A DNA stretch of 54,458 bases, taken from the NCBI GenBank assembly GCA_017540905.1, contig JAFYAC010000071.1, positions 1 through 54,458 on the forward strand. Direction: 5' to 3'. This DNA is from Kiritimatiellia bacterium. GTDB lineage: Bacteria > Verrucomicrobiota > Kiritimatiellia > CAIQIC01 > Lenti-01. Shown here piece by piece: positions 8,775-17,100 of the stretch; positions within the stretch are counted from its first letter, which is position 1, and each line of letters opens with the position of its first letter. A program made the translations under genes and the position numbers. A model generated the notes under the pieces. That model ran no database searches. It was not told the origin of the DNA and saw nothing but the letters and a program-made list of their open reading frames with translations.

Positions 8775-8879
8775 ATGAGGCCGGTCAGGGAACGTCGCCT
8801 GGGAGGTGCGGCTTTCAGCCGCGCCTTTGAGAACGGGATGCGACTGGAAGTCGCACCACCCGGGAGAGGCGCGCCATGA
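8775..8879 (+). CDS. 34-residue leader ORF overlapping the following membrane-protein gene
   Basis: ATG 8775 has an excellent Shine-Dalgarno sequence (AAGGAGG, 8762-8768, 6-nt spacing). The frame runs 34 codons (MRPVRERRLGGAAF...) and stops at TGA 8877-8879, inside the ATGA that starts the next gene. The peptide is basic and has no recognised domain. Two inverted repeats lie inside it (GCGGCTTTCAGCCGC and GCGACTGGAAGTCGC), so its translation could govern RNA folding and re-initiation. The second copy of the membrane-protein gene (12817) has a leader ORF of the same design, which is the main reason to believe it is translated. Peptide function is unknown. Confidence 0.5.
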   Translation: MRPVRERRLGGAAFSRAFENGMRLEVAPPGRGAP

Positions 8880-9553
8880 AAGCGGCTGGGAAGTGGATTT
8901 TGCGCGGACTGGCGGTTTTCTGCGCGGTCGTGTTTGCGGGATTGCTGCTGGACGGCTTCTGGAGCAGTCCGTTCTCCTTTTGCATCATCTGGCGGTGGGT
9001 GGCCCTGTGCTGCGCGCTGCCCTGCATCGCGGCCTGGTGGCTGATTCGGGAAGGGCGGCGGCTCCGCGACGGCAGGGACGGGGGCGGGACCGCTTTCGCG
9101 GTGGCCGGTGCGGCGCTGTTCCTCCTCGTGGCGGCGGGCGTGGGCCGCTTCCTGTACACCTCCGGACCGTGGTTCGACGGCATCGCCGCGCAAGGCACGA
9201 CGCCGGACGGCGACGAATGGGTCCTTTCGCAAGCCTGGATCGACTGGGACGATGCCTATGGCCTCCGCCTGTTCACCCGCAAGCCGGGCGGGATGTGGCA
9301 CTCCTGGTGGGGTGGCCCCTTCTGGAAAGCCCACCAATCCCCGGACCGTTACGAAGTCCGCCTGGATGGATCCCGCCACTGGCCGGAAATCCACTTTGCG
9401 CGCGGCGGCGAACGCATCTTCCAACACAACCGGCAGGACATGCACCCCGCCGACCTTTCGCCCGCCGACCTCCACGCCGCCCACCGCGCCGAAACGGGCC
9501 CGAACCGCTCCCTCCTCGCCTCATGGAAAGCACCGCAAGGGGGCGGACAATGA
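8876..9553 (+). CDS. Membrane protein of an undescribed family, copy 1
   Basis: 225 residues, no family recognised. Three hydrophobic helices (about residues 8-26, 32-55 and 73-92) are followed by a soluble C-terminal domain of ~130 residues rich in Trp and Asp, with motifs SGPWFDGI, TPDGDEWVLSQAWIDW, YGLRLFTRKPGG and WHSWWGGPF. All of these recur in the paralogue at 12817-13503 (GPWYNGI, APDGGEYILSQAWTDW, YDIRLFHRQPDG). The start ATG 8876 is preceded by GAGAGG and overlaps the leader ORF stop; the 3' end overlaps the next start (ATGA 9550-9553). The conserved DGxExxLSQAWxDW block suggests a binding or enzymatic site, but none is known. Confidence 0.8.
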   Translation: MKAAGKWILRGLAVFCAVVFAGLLLDGFWSSPFSFCIIWRWVALCCALPCIAAWWLIREGRRLRDGRDGGGTAFAVAGAALFLLVAAGVGRFLYTSGPWFDGIAAQGTTPDGDEWVLSQAWIDWDDAYGLRLFTRKPGGMWHSWWGGPFWKAHQSPDRYEVRLDGSRHWPEIHFARGGERIFQHNRQDMHPADLSPADLHAAHRAETGPNRSLLASWKAPQGGGQ

Positions 9554-10407
9554 GCATGCGCCTCCGGCGGCCCGCCCGCGGTCGGCGGGGAGTTTTCCAA
9601 CCATTGGAAAAAAACTTTCCAATCATTGGAAAAACCGGCGCGAATTTTCCAACCATTGGAAAAATATTTTCCAATCATTGGAAAAAACCGGAAAATTCTT
9701 TCCAATCATTGGAAAACCGCCGAAAAATTTTTCCAATCGTTGGAAAACTCGCCGCCCTCCTTCTCCTGCTGGCGGCGCCGTCGGCGCGCGCGGAAGACAC
9801 GGTCTGGATGCCCGACCCCGCCGCCGTGGTCCGCTATACGCGGACGGGCCCCTGGGACCGCACGGAGCGCGAAGTGCCGAAGGCCGAAGGAGACGGCATC
9901 ATCGAGCTGCTGCGCGGCTGGGAATCATTCGAGGACTGCCGCCCGAGTCCGCAGGAGGAAAGGGCCAAGTGGATTGTACGCCCGTGGTTGCCGGCACCCA
10001 ACCTTGTCCTCACCGCATTTTCGGAAAACGGGCTGATTGGGCACATCGAATTCCACAAGCGCACGGACTGCGCCACGGGCGGAACCCGCCTCGAAGTGGC
10101 CCTCCCCGGCGTCCGGAAGCACGTCCCCGGGGAAGCGGCGGACATGCTGCTTTCATTGTTCGACGCATGGGAAGAGGCCGATTGGAAGGCGTTCCGCAAC
10201 GCCGAGCCCTTCCCGCGCCGCTATGTCCTCGAATCGAACCGGCATGACGGCGGCACGCTTTCCGGCGTCGCCCGCCTGTTTTACGGCGACGGCAATCTCT
10301 GGCGCATCATCTGGGAGGCCAACAAAGCCGCCGTTCCCGACCCGGACCGCCCCAAACCCGGCACCTCCCTCGTGATTCCCGCCCTGGCGGAAGGGGCCGC
10401 GCCGTGA
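9550..10407 (+). CDS. Secreted LysM-domain protein with a palindrome array inside its signal-peptide region
   Basis: 285 residues from ATG 9550, which overlaps the previous stop (ATGA). Residues 1-13 are a basic stretch (MSMRLRRPARGRR). Residues ~15-66 are encoded by six TTTTCCAAT-type palindromes read straight through. Then comes a classic signal core and cleavage site (LAALLLLLAAPSARA, then ED). The mature protein has no recognised domain until residues ~232-278, a LysM-like module (GGTLSGVARLFYGDGNLW, then PGTSLVIP) that would bind peptidoglycan. A TTG at 9709, inside the fifth repeat, would give a shorter protein (MENRRKIFPIVGK plus the core) with a normal signal peptide and cannot be excluded. 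It forms a coupled unit with 8775-9553. Confidence 0.72.
   Translation: MSMRLRRPARGRRGVFQPLEKNFPIIGKTGANFPTIGKIFSNHWKKPENSFQSLENRRKIFPIVGKLAALLLLLAAPSARAEDTVWMPDPAAVVRYTRTGPWDRTEREVPKAEGDGIIELLRGWESFEDCRPSPQEERAKWIVRPWLPAPNLVLTAFSENGLIGHIEFHKRTDCATGGTRLEVALPGVRKHVPGEAADMLLSLFDAWEEADWKAFRNAEPFPRRYVLESNRHDGGTLSGVARLFYGDGNLWRIIWEANKAAVPDPDRPKPGTSLVIPALAEGAAP
9593..9747. repeat. Array of six TTTTCCAAT-ATTGGAAAA palindromes
   Basis: Units at 9593-9611, 9616-9634, 9645-9663, 9667-9685, 9698-9716 and 9729-9747. Consensus TTTTCCAATCATTGGAAAA; units 1 and 3 have CCATTGG and the last has CGTTGG. Spacers of 3-12 nt are unrelated. The array is read in frame in the LysM-protein gene. Further arrays lie at 35574, 42940 and 51941. 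Confidence 0.95.
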
Positions 10408-10522
10408 CGGCAGGGCGGCAAAGGCGGCGTTTTCCCGTCCGATTGCAATCGAAGGCATTCGACGGCACGTGGTTTTCCCCGGCGTTCCCCTCTGGAATCC
10501 CATCCGCCCGGACTTCCAACCC

Positions 10523-11080
10523 ATGAAAAAACTCTTCCACATCCTCTTCGACACCGCTTGGGGGCCCGCCGCCGCCTGGGTTGTCGCCGGGGCCCTGGCA
10601 GGGGTTGCCTCCAATGCTTGCGCCGTTCATCCGGGCGACCCACGATCCACCATGCTCCTTGTCCTCGTCTGCCTGCCGCTTCTTTTGGCCGCCCTTGTCG
10701 CCTTGGGCGCGTTTGTCCGCTCGCTTCTGCGCCGGCGCTTTCTCCACGCCCTGCTCCAGATTCTCTTGATTGTTGCCGCCCAGGCGGCAACCGGCGTGGC
10801 CGTTGTCCCGTTGCTCGCTCCGGCCAACCGTTCGACTCCCATCCACACCCCGGACGCTCCACCCTCTCCTGACTCCTCCCTCCCCCCTTCCGCCCCTCCC
10901 GTCTCCCAGACATCCGAGTCCGCGCAGCGGCATTCGAGGCATTCTTGTAGATTCCGGCCTCCCGCTTTCTTTCCGCAATTTGTCCGCCCGCAGGGCGCAC
11001 CGCATCTTGTCACTTGTCACTTGTCACTGTGCCGGAGCCGCCCCCTTCCCGGGGTTGACGGAACAGGTCAAATGAACTAG
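10523..11080 (+). CDS. Hypothetical small membrane protein
   Basis: 185 residues from ATG 10523 (MKKLFHILFDTAWG). Three hydrophobic stretches lie in the first ~100 residues (AAAWVVAGALAGVASNA, MLLVLVCLPLLLAALVALGAFV, LLQILLIVAAQAATGVAVV). The last ~85 residues are Ser/Pro-rich, then Arg/His-rich, and run through the TTGTCAC triple repeat at 11007-11028, so the true gene may be shorter or the 3' end may be degenerate. No clear Shine-Dalgarno. No family recognised. It lies 115 nt after the LysM gene and could belong to the same transcript. Confidence 0.4.
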   Translation: MKKLFHILFDTAWGPAAAWVVAGALAGVASNACAVHPGDPRSTMLLVLVCLPLLLAALVALGAFVRSLLRRRFLHALLQILLIVAAQAATGVAVVPLLAPANRSTPIHTPDAPPSPDSSLPPSAPPVSQTSESAQRHSRHSCRFRPPAFFPQFVRPQGAPHLVTCHLSLCRSRPLPGVDGTGQMN

Positions 11081-11083
11081 TCT
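11055..11083 (+). promoter_or_regulatory. Candidate promoter of the toxin-antitoxin pair
   Basis: TTGACG (11055-11060), 17-nt spacer, TAGTCT (11078-11083), placing transcription start just before the Shine-Dalgarno AAAGGA (11094-11099) of the antitoxin gene. Confidence 0.45.
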
Positions 11084-11107
11084 TCATGGCAGAAAGGAAC
11101 GCCCCCC

Positions 11108-11386
11108 ATGACGGAACCCGCACCTGCAATCGGATTGTTCGAAGCCAAGACGCATTTTTCGCGCATCGTCGACGACGTGGTCAACGGGCGCAGCGGCGCC
11201 GTGCCGGTGATGCGCCGCGGGAAACCGGCCGTGTACATCGTGGCGGACGCCTTCTACCGCCAGGCCACCGCCGGGGCCTCCCCGGGCATCCGCTACGGGC
11301 TGGCCAAGGGCAAATACCGGTTGGCGCGCGGCATCGACGCCGGCAACGCCGAAGTCCTCCGGCTCTTCCGCGGCGGTGAAGCGTGA
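11108..11386 (+). CDS. Phd/YefM-family antitoxin
   Basis: 92 residues. The N-terminus has the Phd/YefM dimerisation fold that binds operator DNA: IGLFEAKTHFSRIVDDVVNG, then VPVMRRGKPAVYIV, the usual strand pair. The C-terminal ~35 residues, rich in Arg and Gly, would be the flexible part that wraps and inhibits the toxin. ATG 11108 has AAAGGA 8-10 nt upstream. The gene overlaps the PIN toxin gene by 4 nt (GTGA), the standard antitoxin-first arrangement. Autoregulation through the promoter at 11055 is expected from the family, not shown here. Confidence 0.88.
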   Translation: MTEPAPAIGLFEAKTHFSRIVDDVVNGRSGAVPVMRRGKPAVYIVADAFYRQATAGASPGIRYGLAKGKYRLARGIDAGNAEVLRLFRGGEA

Positions 11387-11769
11387 AGTACCTGCTGGAC
11401 ACGCACCTGCTGCTCTGGGCCATCGTGGACGACCCCGCCTTCCCTCCGCGCGTCCGCAAGCTCCTGGCGGAAAGCGGCGCCGAGGCCTACTTCAGCGCCG
11501 CGTCCGTCTGGGAGGTGGCCATCAAGAACGGCCTGCCCCGCCGCTCGCTGGGGATACCGGCGGACGCCTTCCGGCGCGAATGCCTGGCGGCGGGCTTCCG
11601 CGAACTGCCCGTTGCGTCGCGCCACGCGGCGGCGGTCGAGTCGCTCCCGCACCGCCACGAGGACCCCTTCGACCGCATCCTCCTCGCCCAGGCCATCGAA
11701 GAAGACTGCACCTTCCTGACCCACGACACCCTCCTCCCCTCCTACGGCCCTCCCGTCCGCCGCGTGTGA
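11383..11769 (+). CDS. PIN-domain toxin (VapC-like ribonuclease)
   Basis: 128 residues from GTG 11383, overlapping the antitoxin stop. The PIN signature is complete: MKYLLDTHLLLWAI (first Asp), the acidic SVWEVAIKNGLP, then HEDPFDRILLAQAIEEDCTFLTHD (remaining acidic residues). This is the PhdYeFM-associated subtype that starts YLLDTH. The family cleaves structured RNA, often tRNA or rRNA, with Mg2+. All catalytic acids are present, so the toxin looks functional. Target unknown. The pair sits between two copies of the membrane-protein module, a typical accessory site. Confidence 0.9.
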   Translation: MKYLLDTHLLLWAIVDDPAFPPRVRKLLAESGAEAYFSAASVWEVAIKNGLPRRSLGIPADAFRRECLAAGFRELPVASRHAAAVESLPHRHEDPFDRILLAQAIEEDCTFLTHDTLLPSYGPPVRRV

Positions 11770-11796
11770 CCCGTCCGCCCGGAAAACCGCAGCACT

Positions 11797-12363
11797 TCAG
11801 TACCGCCCTCCATATTCCTTCCGCGCTTCGGCCGTCCATTTGGCGACGAAACCGCCCTTTGCATCCGTGTAGGCATCCCGGTCGTGCTCATGCCGCTTCC
11901 ACAGGCGGAGCTTCAGCGATTCATATTCCTTCGCGGCGTCGGGGTGCTCGTTCAGGTAATCGCGGAAGTACAGCTCGCCGTTGTCCCCGGCATGCCGCAG
12001 GTGGATATGGTACACCTTGTCCGCAAACCCGTTTGGGGTATATCCCTTGTTGAGCGAGATCCTGGCCGCCCCGGCGGACATGACGGCAAAGCCGTTCCGT
12101 TCCAATATCCGGGCCAGGTCCTCCAATCCGCAGCTTTCGGGCACTTCGACCAGCACATCGACAATGTTCTTTGCCCATATCCCTTTGATCGCCGTGCTCC
12201 CGATGTGGCTGATCCTGCGGATGGGGCGGCCTGCGAACAGTTTCTCCAGCAGGATTTCCATCTCCCTGTAGTCCTCCGCCCACTTGCCATCAGGCTCGAC
12301 AAGGACGATCGGAAACAGCTTCCACAAATCTTCCAACGACATCTCCGACAATTCTTTTCCCAT
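11797..12363 (-). CDS. GrpB/UPF0157-family nucleotidyltransferase-like protein
   Basis: 188 residues. It begins MGKELSEMSLEDLWKLFPIVLVE and contains RRISHIGSTAIKGIWAKNIVDVLVEV, the family form of the GS...DIDV nucleotidyltransferase motif, then NGFAVMSAG, NKGYTPNGFADKVYHIHLRH and FRDYLNEHPDAAKEYESLK, all typical of GrpB/UPF0157 proteins. The start ATG 12363 is chosen because GGGGAG lies 9 nt upstream; the frame extends back to 12408 without a ribosome site. Members are often found near acetyltransferase or CoaE functions, but their reaction is not established. It is convergent with the PIN toxin gene, 27 nt away. Confidence 0.85.
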   Translation of the reverse strand: MGKELSEMSLEDLWKLFPIVLVEPDGKWAEDYREMEILLEKLFAGRPIRRISHIGSTAIKGIWAKNIVDVLVEVPESCGLEDLARILERNGFAVMSAGAARISLNKGYTPNGFADKVYHIHLRHAGDNGELYFRDYLNEHPDAAKEYESLKLRLWKRHEHDRDAYTDAKGGFVAKWTAEARKEYGGRY

Positions 12364-12408
12364 GGCTGCCAACTCCCCAAGCGCCGATTTGCCGTCGGCC
12401 CTTTGCAT

Positions 12409-12775
12409 GCAAATTCCGTAGAGCCACCAGCGCTCTTCACCGCCTTCCGCTTATATCCCCGCCCCCCTTGCCCCGCAAGAAAAAGAAGGTGCCCCGAATG
12501 CCCTTTCCTTTGGGCGGATTGGAACGGGATTTTCCAAGCGCACCCCATCCACGGCCCGCCCGCGCAGCGGGCGCACCGCACTGAAAGGGTGAAAGGTTGA
12601 GGGAGTCCGTTGAAGGGCCATTCTTCGACTTTTCAACCTTTCGACTTTTCAACCTTTCACCCGCCGGGGCGGCCGCCGCGACGCGCGTTTCCCGTTGTCT
12701 CGCGCCGCTCCTTCTGCTAGACGTTCCCATGCAACCACACCTCCACGAACCAGAAGGGAACAAGGAGTGAGAACC
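12409..12775. other. Intergenic region with CTTTCAACC inverted repeat
   Basis: No credible gene. At 12586-12660 GGGTGAAAGGTTGAGGG is followed after ~24 nt by two copies of CGACTTTTCAACCTTTC and then CACCC. The arms pair into a long imperfect hairpin. Same repeat family as 13918-14060. Confidence 0.7.
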
Positions 12776-12820
12776 ATGGAGATGAAAAGCGGAAAAATGA
12801 AGCGGAAGGTGACGCCATGA
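12776..12820 (+). CDS. 14-residue leader ORF before membrane-protein copy 2
   Basis: ATG 12776 follows AAGGAGTGA (12762-12770). It encodes MEMKSGKMKRKVTP and stops at TGA 12818-12820, overlapping the next start as ATGA. The Shine-Dalgarno of the main gene (AAGGTGA, 12806-12812) lies inside it, so ribosomes finishing the leader would be delivered to the main start. Basic, like the 34-residue leader of copy 1, but with no sequence similarity to it. Confidence 0.45.
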   Translation: MEMKSGKMKRKVTP

Positions 12821-13503
12821 CGGCGGGACGGAAGTGGCTCTTGGGGGGATTGCTCGCGGTCGGCGCGGCGGCGGCGTTTTGCGGGCTTGCGTACTGGTTC
12901 TGGCGCGACGCGGTGTCGGTACTCGCCCTGGTTTGGGTGCTTTGGATCCTGCTCGGCATCCCCGTCGCCTTGTGCGGATGCCTCTACTGGGCCGGACGCC
13001 GGCGCATCGGCTCCGGACGCCGCGGCGGACGGGCGATGGTCGGCGCGGCCCTGGCGGGCGGCGTGCTGGCCACCGCATTTTTCGGCTATTACCTCTGGAT
13101 TGCCGGGCCGTGGTACAACGGCATCGTCCTGCGCGGGACGGCTCCGGACGGCGGCGAATACATCCTCTCCCAGGCGTGGACCGACTGGTTCGACGGCTAC
13201 GACATCCGCCTCTTCCACCGCCAGCCGGACGGACAATGGCTCTCGCGCTGGGGCGGCTACAATTGGGAGTCGTATTACCGCGGCTACGAAATCGAGTGGA
13301 GCGGCCGCGCCCCCGTGATCCGGCTGGCCGACGGCAGCGAGCGCGGCTTCAACCACCGTCCCGACCGCCAAACCACCCATCCCGCTTTCCTTTCGCCCGA
13401 CGACCTCCACGCCCTCCACCTCGCCGAAATGCGCACCGACCGCTCCATCCCCGGCATCTGGCACATCCTGAACAATGCGGATTCGGAAAGAGGCGCGCAA
13501 TGA
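12817..13503 (+). CDS. Membrane protein of an undescribed family, copy 2
   Basis: 228 residues, paralogue of the protein at 8876-9553. Three hydrophobic helices (about residues 6-24, 33-53 and 72-92) precede the soluble domain with IAGPWYNGI, APDGGEYILSQAWTDW, YDIRLFHRQPDGQWLSRWGG and a C-terminal HPAFLSPDDLHALHLAEMRTD that matches HPADLSPADLHAAHRAE in copy 1. No known family recognised. Same genetic plan as copy 1: leader ORF, ATGA start, and an ATGA start of another ORF at its 3' end (13500-13503). Here the downstream ORF is only 15 codons, as if the LysM-type partner had been lost. Confidence 0.8.
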   Translation: MTAGRKWLLGGLLAVGAAAAFCGLAYWFWRDAVSVLALVWVLWILLGIPVALCGCLYWAGRRRIGSGRRGGRAMVGAALAGGVLATAFFGYYLWIAGPWYNGIVLRGTAPDGGEYILSQAWTDWFDGYDIRLFHRQPDGQWLSRWGGYNWESYYRGYEIEWSGRAPVIRLADGSERGFNHRPDRQTTHPAFLSPDDLHALHLAEMRTDRSIPGIWHILNNADSERGAQ

Positions 13504-13547
13504 AAAAGGAACGGCCCCGAATGCGGATAGATAAGCTCCAGGAATAA
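13500..13547 (+). pseudogene. 15-codon ORF at the 3' junction, possible remnant of a partner gene
   Basis: ATGA overlap with the previous stop, preceded by AGAGGCGCGCA, nearly identical to the junction before copy 1 (AGAGGCGCGCC). It encodes MKKERPRMRIDKLQE and stops. By position it equals the start of the LysM-protein gene in copy 1, so it is read as a decayed start; a functional peptide cannot be excluded. Confidence 0.35.
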
Positions 13548-14169
13548 GGGGCCAGGCCCAAACTTCCGCACTCCAGCCGTCCCTTTGTTTTCTTTTGTCC
13601 TTTTGTGCAAAAGCGCTCTCCAAGCCCTCCGCGTCTCCGCGTGGGTTTTCCTTCCCGAATCCCTCCCGCTCCCTTGTCGGACTTGGCGGACTTTGAGTGG
13701 GACATTCTTCCGCCCTCCATCCGCCATGGCGCGGCAAGATGCCGCACCCCCGGAAGTGGCGCGGAAGCTTCCGGGCATGCATCGCGGGGATTTCGGCGGG
13801 GCGGCTTCCAGGTAGGGCGCTGGATGTGAGATTACGGAAAACATTGGGCTTTTCGCTTGTTTTCCGCTTTCCAGGCGCCCCGCGGGCGTCCCGCCCGCGC
13901 CCCGACTGCACACCCGCGAAGGGTTGAAAGGTTGAAGGGTTGAAAGGTTGAGGGAATGGTCCGTCCTTCATCTTTTCACCCTTTCCACCTTTCAACCTTT
14001 CACCTTTTCAACCTTTCAACCTTTCAACTTTTCAACCTTTCAACCTTTCAACCTTTCACCGGGCTTCGTGCTTTGCACATTCGCCCTTGCGGGGGGAGGG
14101 GGAAAATGGGTAGGATGGGGGGTCTCCGCGCAATGCGGGGGTAGTGTCTCCAAGGAAAGGATGTCATCC
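13548..14169. other. Long intergenic region upstream of the RND pump gene
   Basis: No credible gene. It contains a fragment of the AAGGGGCCAG-type repeat (13544-13559), a strong GCGGGCGTCCCGCCCGC hairpin (~13885-13905), one GAGATTACGGAAAACA motif (13830-13845, plus orientation) and the CTTTCAACC repeat block. I see no convincing -35/-10 pair for the pump gene. Confidence 0.7.
13918..14060. repeat. CTTTCAACC tandem repeat block with inverted arm
   Basis: The left arm has GGTTGAAAGGTTGAAGGG-type units (13921-13955). The right arm (13976-14060) has about ten CTTTCAACC/CTTTTCAACC units. The arms are complementary and could form a long hairpin about 110 nt before the pump start. A shorter block of the same family lies at 12586-12660. 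Confidence 0.9.
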
Positions 14170-17100
14170 ATGTTCAGCAAAATCTTCATCGACCGGCCGA
14201 GGCTCGCGTTCGTGTGTTCGATCGTGCTCATGCTCGCGGGGGCCATCTGCGTGACGAAGCTGCCCGTGGAGGAGTACCCCGACATCGCGCCGCCCCAGAT
14301 CTACGTGATGTGCAATTACCCCGGCGCCACCTCCCAGACCGTCCTCGACACGGTCGGCACCGCCATCGAGTCCGAAATCAACGGCGTCGACGGCCTGCTC
14401 TACTACTCCGCCAACGCCGAGGACAACGGCAATTTCTTCGCCCAGGTCTATTTCCAGCCCGGCACCGACACCGACATCGCCATGGTCAACGTCCAGAACG
14501 CCGTCAAGCGCGCCGAGCCCTCCCTCCCCGAGGAGGTCACCCGCCAGGGCGTGCGCGTGAACAAGCAGTCGAGCGACATCCTGGGCGTCTACGCGTTCAT
14601 GACCGACGGCTCGCACATGAGCTCGATGGAGCTGAACAACTACGTCTCGAAGAACATCGCCGACGCGCTCTCCCGCGTCGACGGCGTCGGCTCCGTCACC
14701 GCCATGGGCGACACGTACGCGATGCGCATCTGGCTCGACCCCGTCCGCATGGACGGCCTCGGGGTCACGGTCGCCGAGGTCAACGCCGCCGTCGCCTCGC
14801 AGAACCTGCAGGCGACGGCCGGCAGCGTCGGCGGCGAGCGCGCGAACCCGTACGTGCAGTACCGCATCAGCACGATGGGCCGCCTGCAGACGCCGGAGCA
14901 GTTCGAAAACATCGTGGTGCGCACGGACGCGGCGGGCAACGTGCTGCGCATCCGGGACATCGGCCGCGCGGAGCTGGGGGCGCAGATGACGTCGTTCATC
15001 GGCGAGTTCAACGGCCACGGCGCCGTCGCCATGCTCGTCTACCGCGACACCGGCGCCAACGCCGTCGGCACCAGCGCCCGCGTCAAGGCGGAGCTGGAGC
15101 GCTGGCGCGAGAGGCTGCCCGAGGGGGTGGACTTCCAGCTGACGTACGACCCGTCGCAGTCGGTCATCGTCTCGCTCAAGGAGACGGCGTTCACGCTGGT
15201 GCTGACGCTGTGCCTGGTGATCCTCATCACGTACCTCTTCTTGCAGGACTGGCGGGCGACGATCGTGCCGGCGGTGGCGATCCCGGTCTCGCTGCTGGGG
15301 GCGTTCCCGTTCGTGTACGCGCTGGGGTTCTCGCTGAACACGCTGACGCTCTTCGGCCTGGTGCTGGTGATCGGGTCGCTGGTGGACGACGCGATCGTCG
15401 TCGTCGAGAACTGCCAGTCCCTCATGCAGCGCGAAAAGCTCTCCGCCCGCGCCGCCGCCATCAAGTGCATGGAGCAGATCACCGGCGCCATCATCGCGAC
15501 GACCCTCGTCACCGTCGCCTGCTACGTCCCGCTCGCGTTCTACGGCGGCATGGTCGGTACCATCTACGTGCAGTTCGCCGTGACGATGTGCGTGTCGCTC
15601 TGCATCTCGACCTTCGTGGCCATGACCCTCTCGCCGGCCCTCTGCTCCCTCGTGCTGCGGCCGCCGCGCGAGAAGCCCGCGAAGATCTTCGCCCCCTTCA
15701 ACCTCCTCGTGGACGGCTCGCGCAAGTTCAGCAACCTGTTCGTCGGGTTCCTCGTGCGGCGGAGCGTGTTCGCGGTCGCGATCCTGGCGCTCTTCGTCGC
15801 GGGCATCTGGGGCGTGTCCAAGCTCGTCCCCGGCTCCTTCCTGCCCGAAGAAGACAAGGGCATCGTCTTCTGCGACATCGGCCTGCCCGAAGGCGCCTCC
15901 CTCGAGCGCACCATGGACTCCGTCCGCGCCTTCCGCGACAAGACCGCCATGGTCCCCGAAGTCGACCGCACCATGGCCATCGCCGGCTTCGGCATGATCA
16001 ACGGCGCCGGCGAATCCTCCGGCATGCTCATGGCCGGCCTCAAGCACTGGGACGACCGCGCCGGCAAGGGCCAGGACGCCGCCTCCCTCAAGAACAAACT
16101 CATGGGCCTGGGCATGACCCCCATCGGCTCCGACCCCGACTCCCTGGCGGCGCAGACCGACGCGCGCGTCATCTGCTTCACCCCGCCCGCCATCCAGGGG
16201 CTGGGCATGACCGGCGGCCTCTCCCTCTACCTCGCGAGCGACGGCTCCCTCAGCTCCTCCGAACTCGCCGCGGCCGCCGACAAACTCGCCGTCGACATCC
16301 AGCAGCTCACCGATTCCAAGGGCCGCAAGCTCGCCGCCTCCGCCAACAACTCCTTCGTCGCCAACACCCCCAAACTCTACCTCGACGTCGACCGCGAAAA
16401 AGCCATCTCCCTCGGCATCAACATCTCCCAGCTCTTCTTCACCCTCCAGTCCCAGCTCGCCAGCTACTACATCAACGACTTCAACATGATGGGCGAAGCC
16501 TTCTACGTCAAGATGCAGTCCGAGCAATCCTCCCGCACCAGCGAAGAATCCGTCCTCGCCCTCCAGATCCCCACCTCCTCCGGCGGCAGCGTCCCCCTCT
16601 CCACCATCGCCACCCTGCGGCACGAAAAGAGCTCCCGCGTCCTCCAGCGCTACAACAAGATGAACGCCGCCAAACTCACCGCCCAGTGCGCCCCCGGCGT
16701 CCCCACCAAGACCCTCATGGACGCCATCGAAACCATCCCCCTCCCCAAAGGCTGCTCCATCGAATGGACCGACATGTCCTTCCAGGAAAAACAGAACCAG
16801 GGCCAGATCGTCTCCCTCATGGCCCTCGCCCTTTTGTTCGCCTTCCTCTTCCTCGTCGCCCAGTACGAGAGCTGGTCCATCCCCGTCCCCGTCATGCTCA
16901 CCGTCGCCACCGCCACCTTCGGCGCCATGCTCGGCATCTGGGCGTGCAGCGGCAGCTGGGGCCTCGCCCACGGATTCGGCAGCGCCGGGTCCCTCTCCAT
17001 CTACGCCCAGCTCGGCCTCGTCATGCTCATCGGCCTCTCCGCCAAGAACGCCATCCTCATGGTCGAATTCTCCAAACAGGAACGCGAAGCCGGCCAGCCC

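Noticed and set aside
9593-9747. CRISPR array
   Set aside because: Units are 19-bp palindromes with 3-12 nt spacers; no 25-40 nt repeats, no cas genes.
13585-13927. Several 70-80 codon frames in the pump upstream region
   Set aside because: No ribosome sites, overlapping frames of similar length, sequence made of repeat fragments.
12649-13995. 448-codon minus-strand frame
   Set aside because: Begins and ends in CTTTCAACC repeats and runs antisense to the membrane-protein paralogue, which has homology to copy 1 and a good ribosome site.
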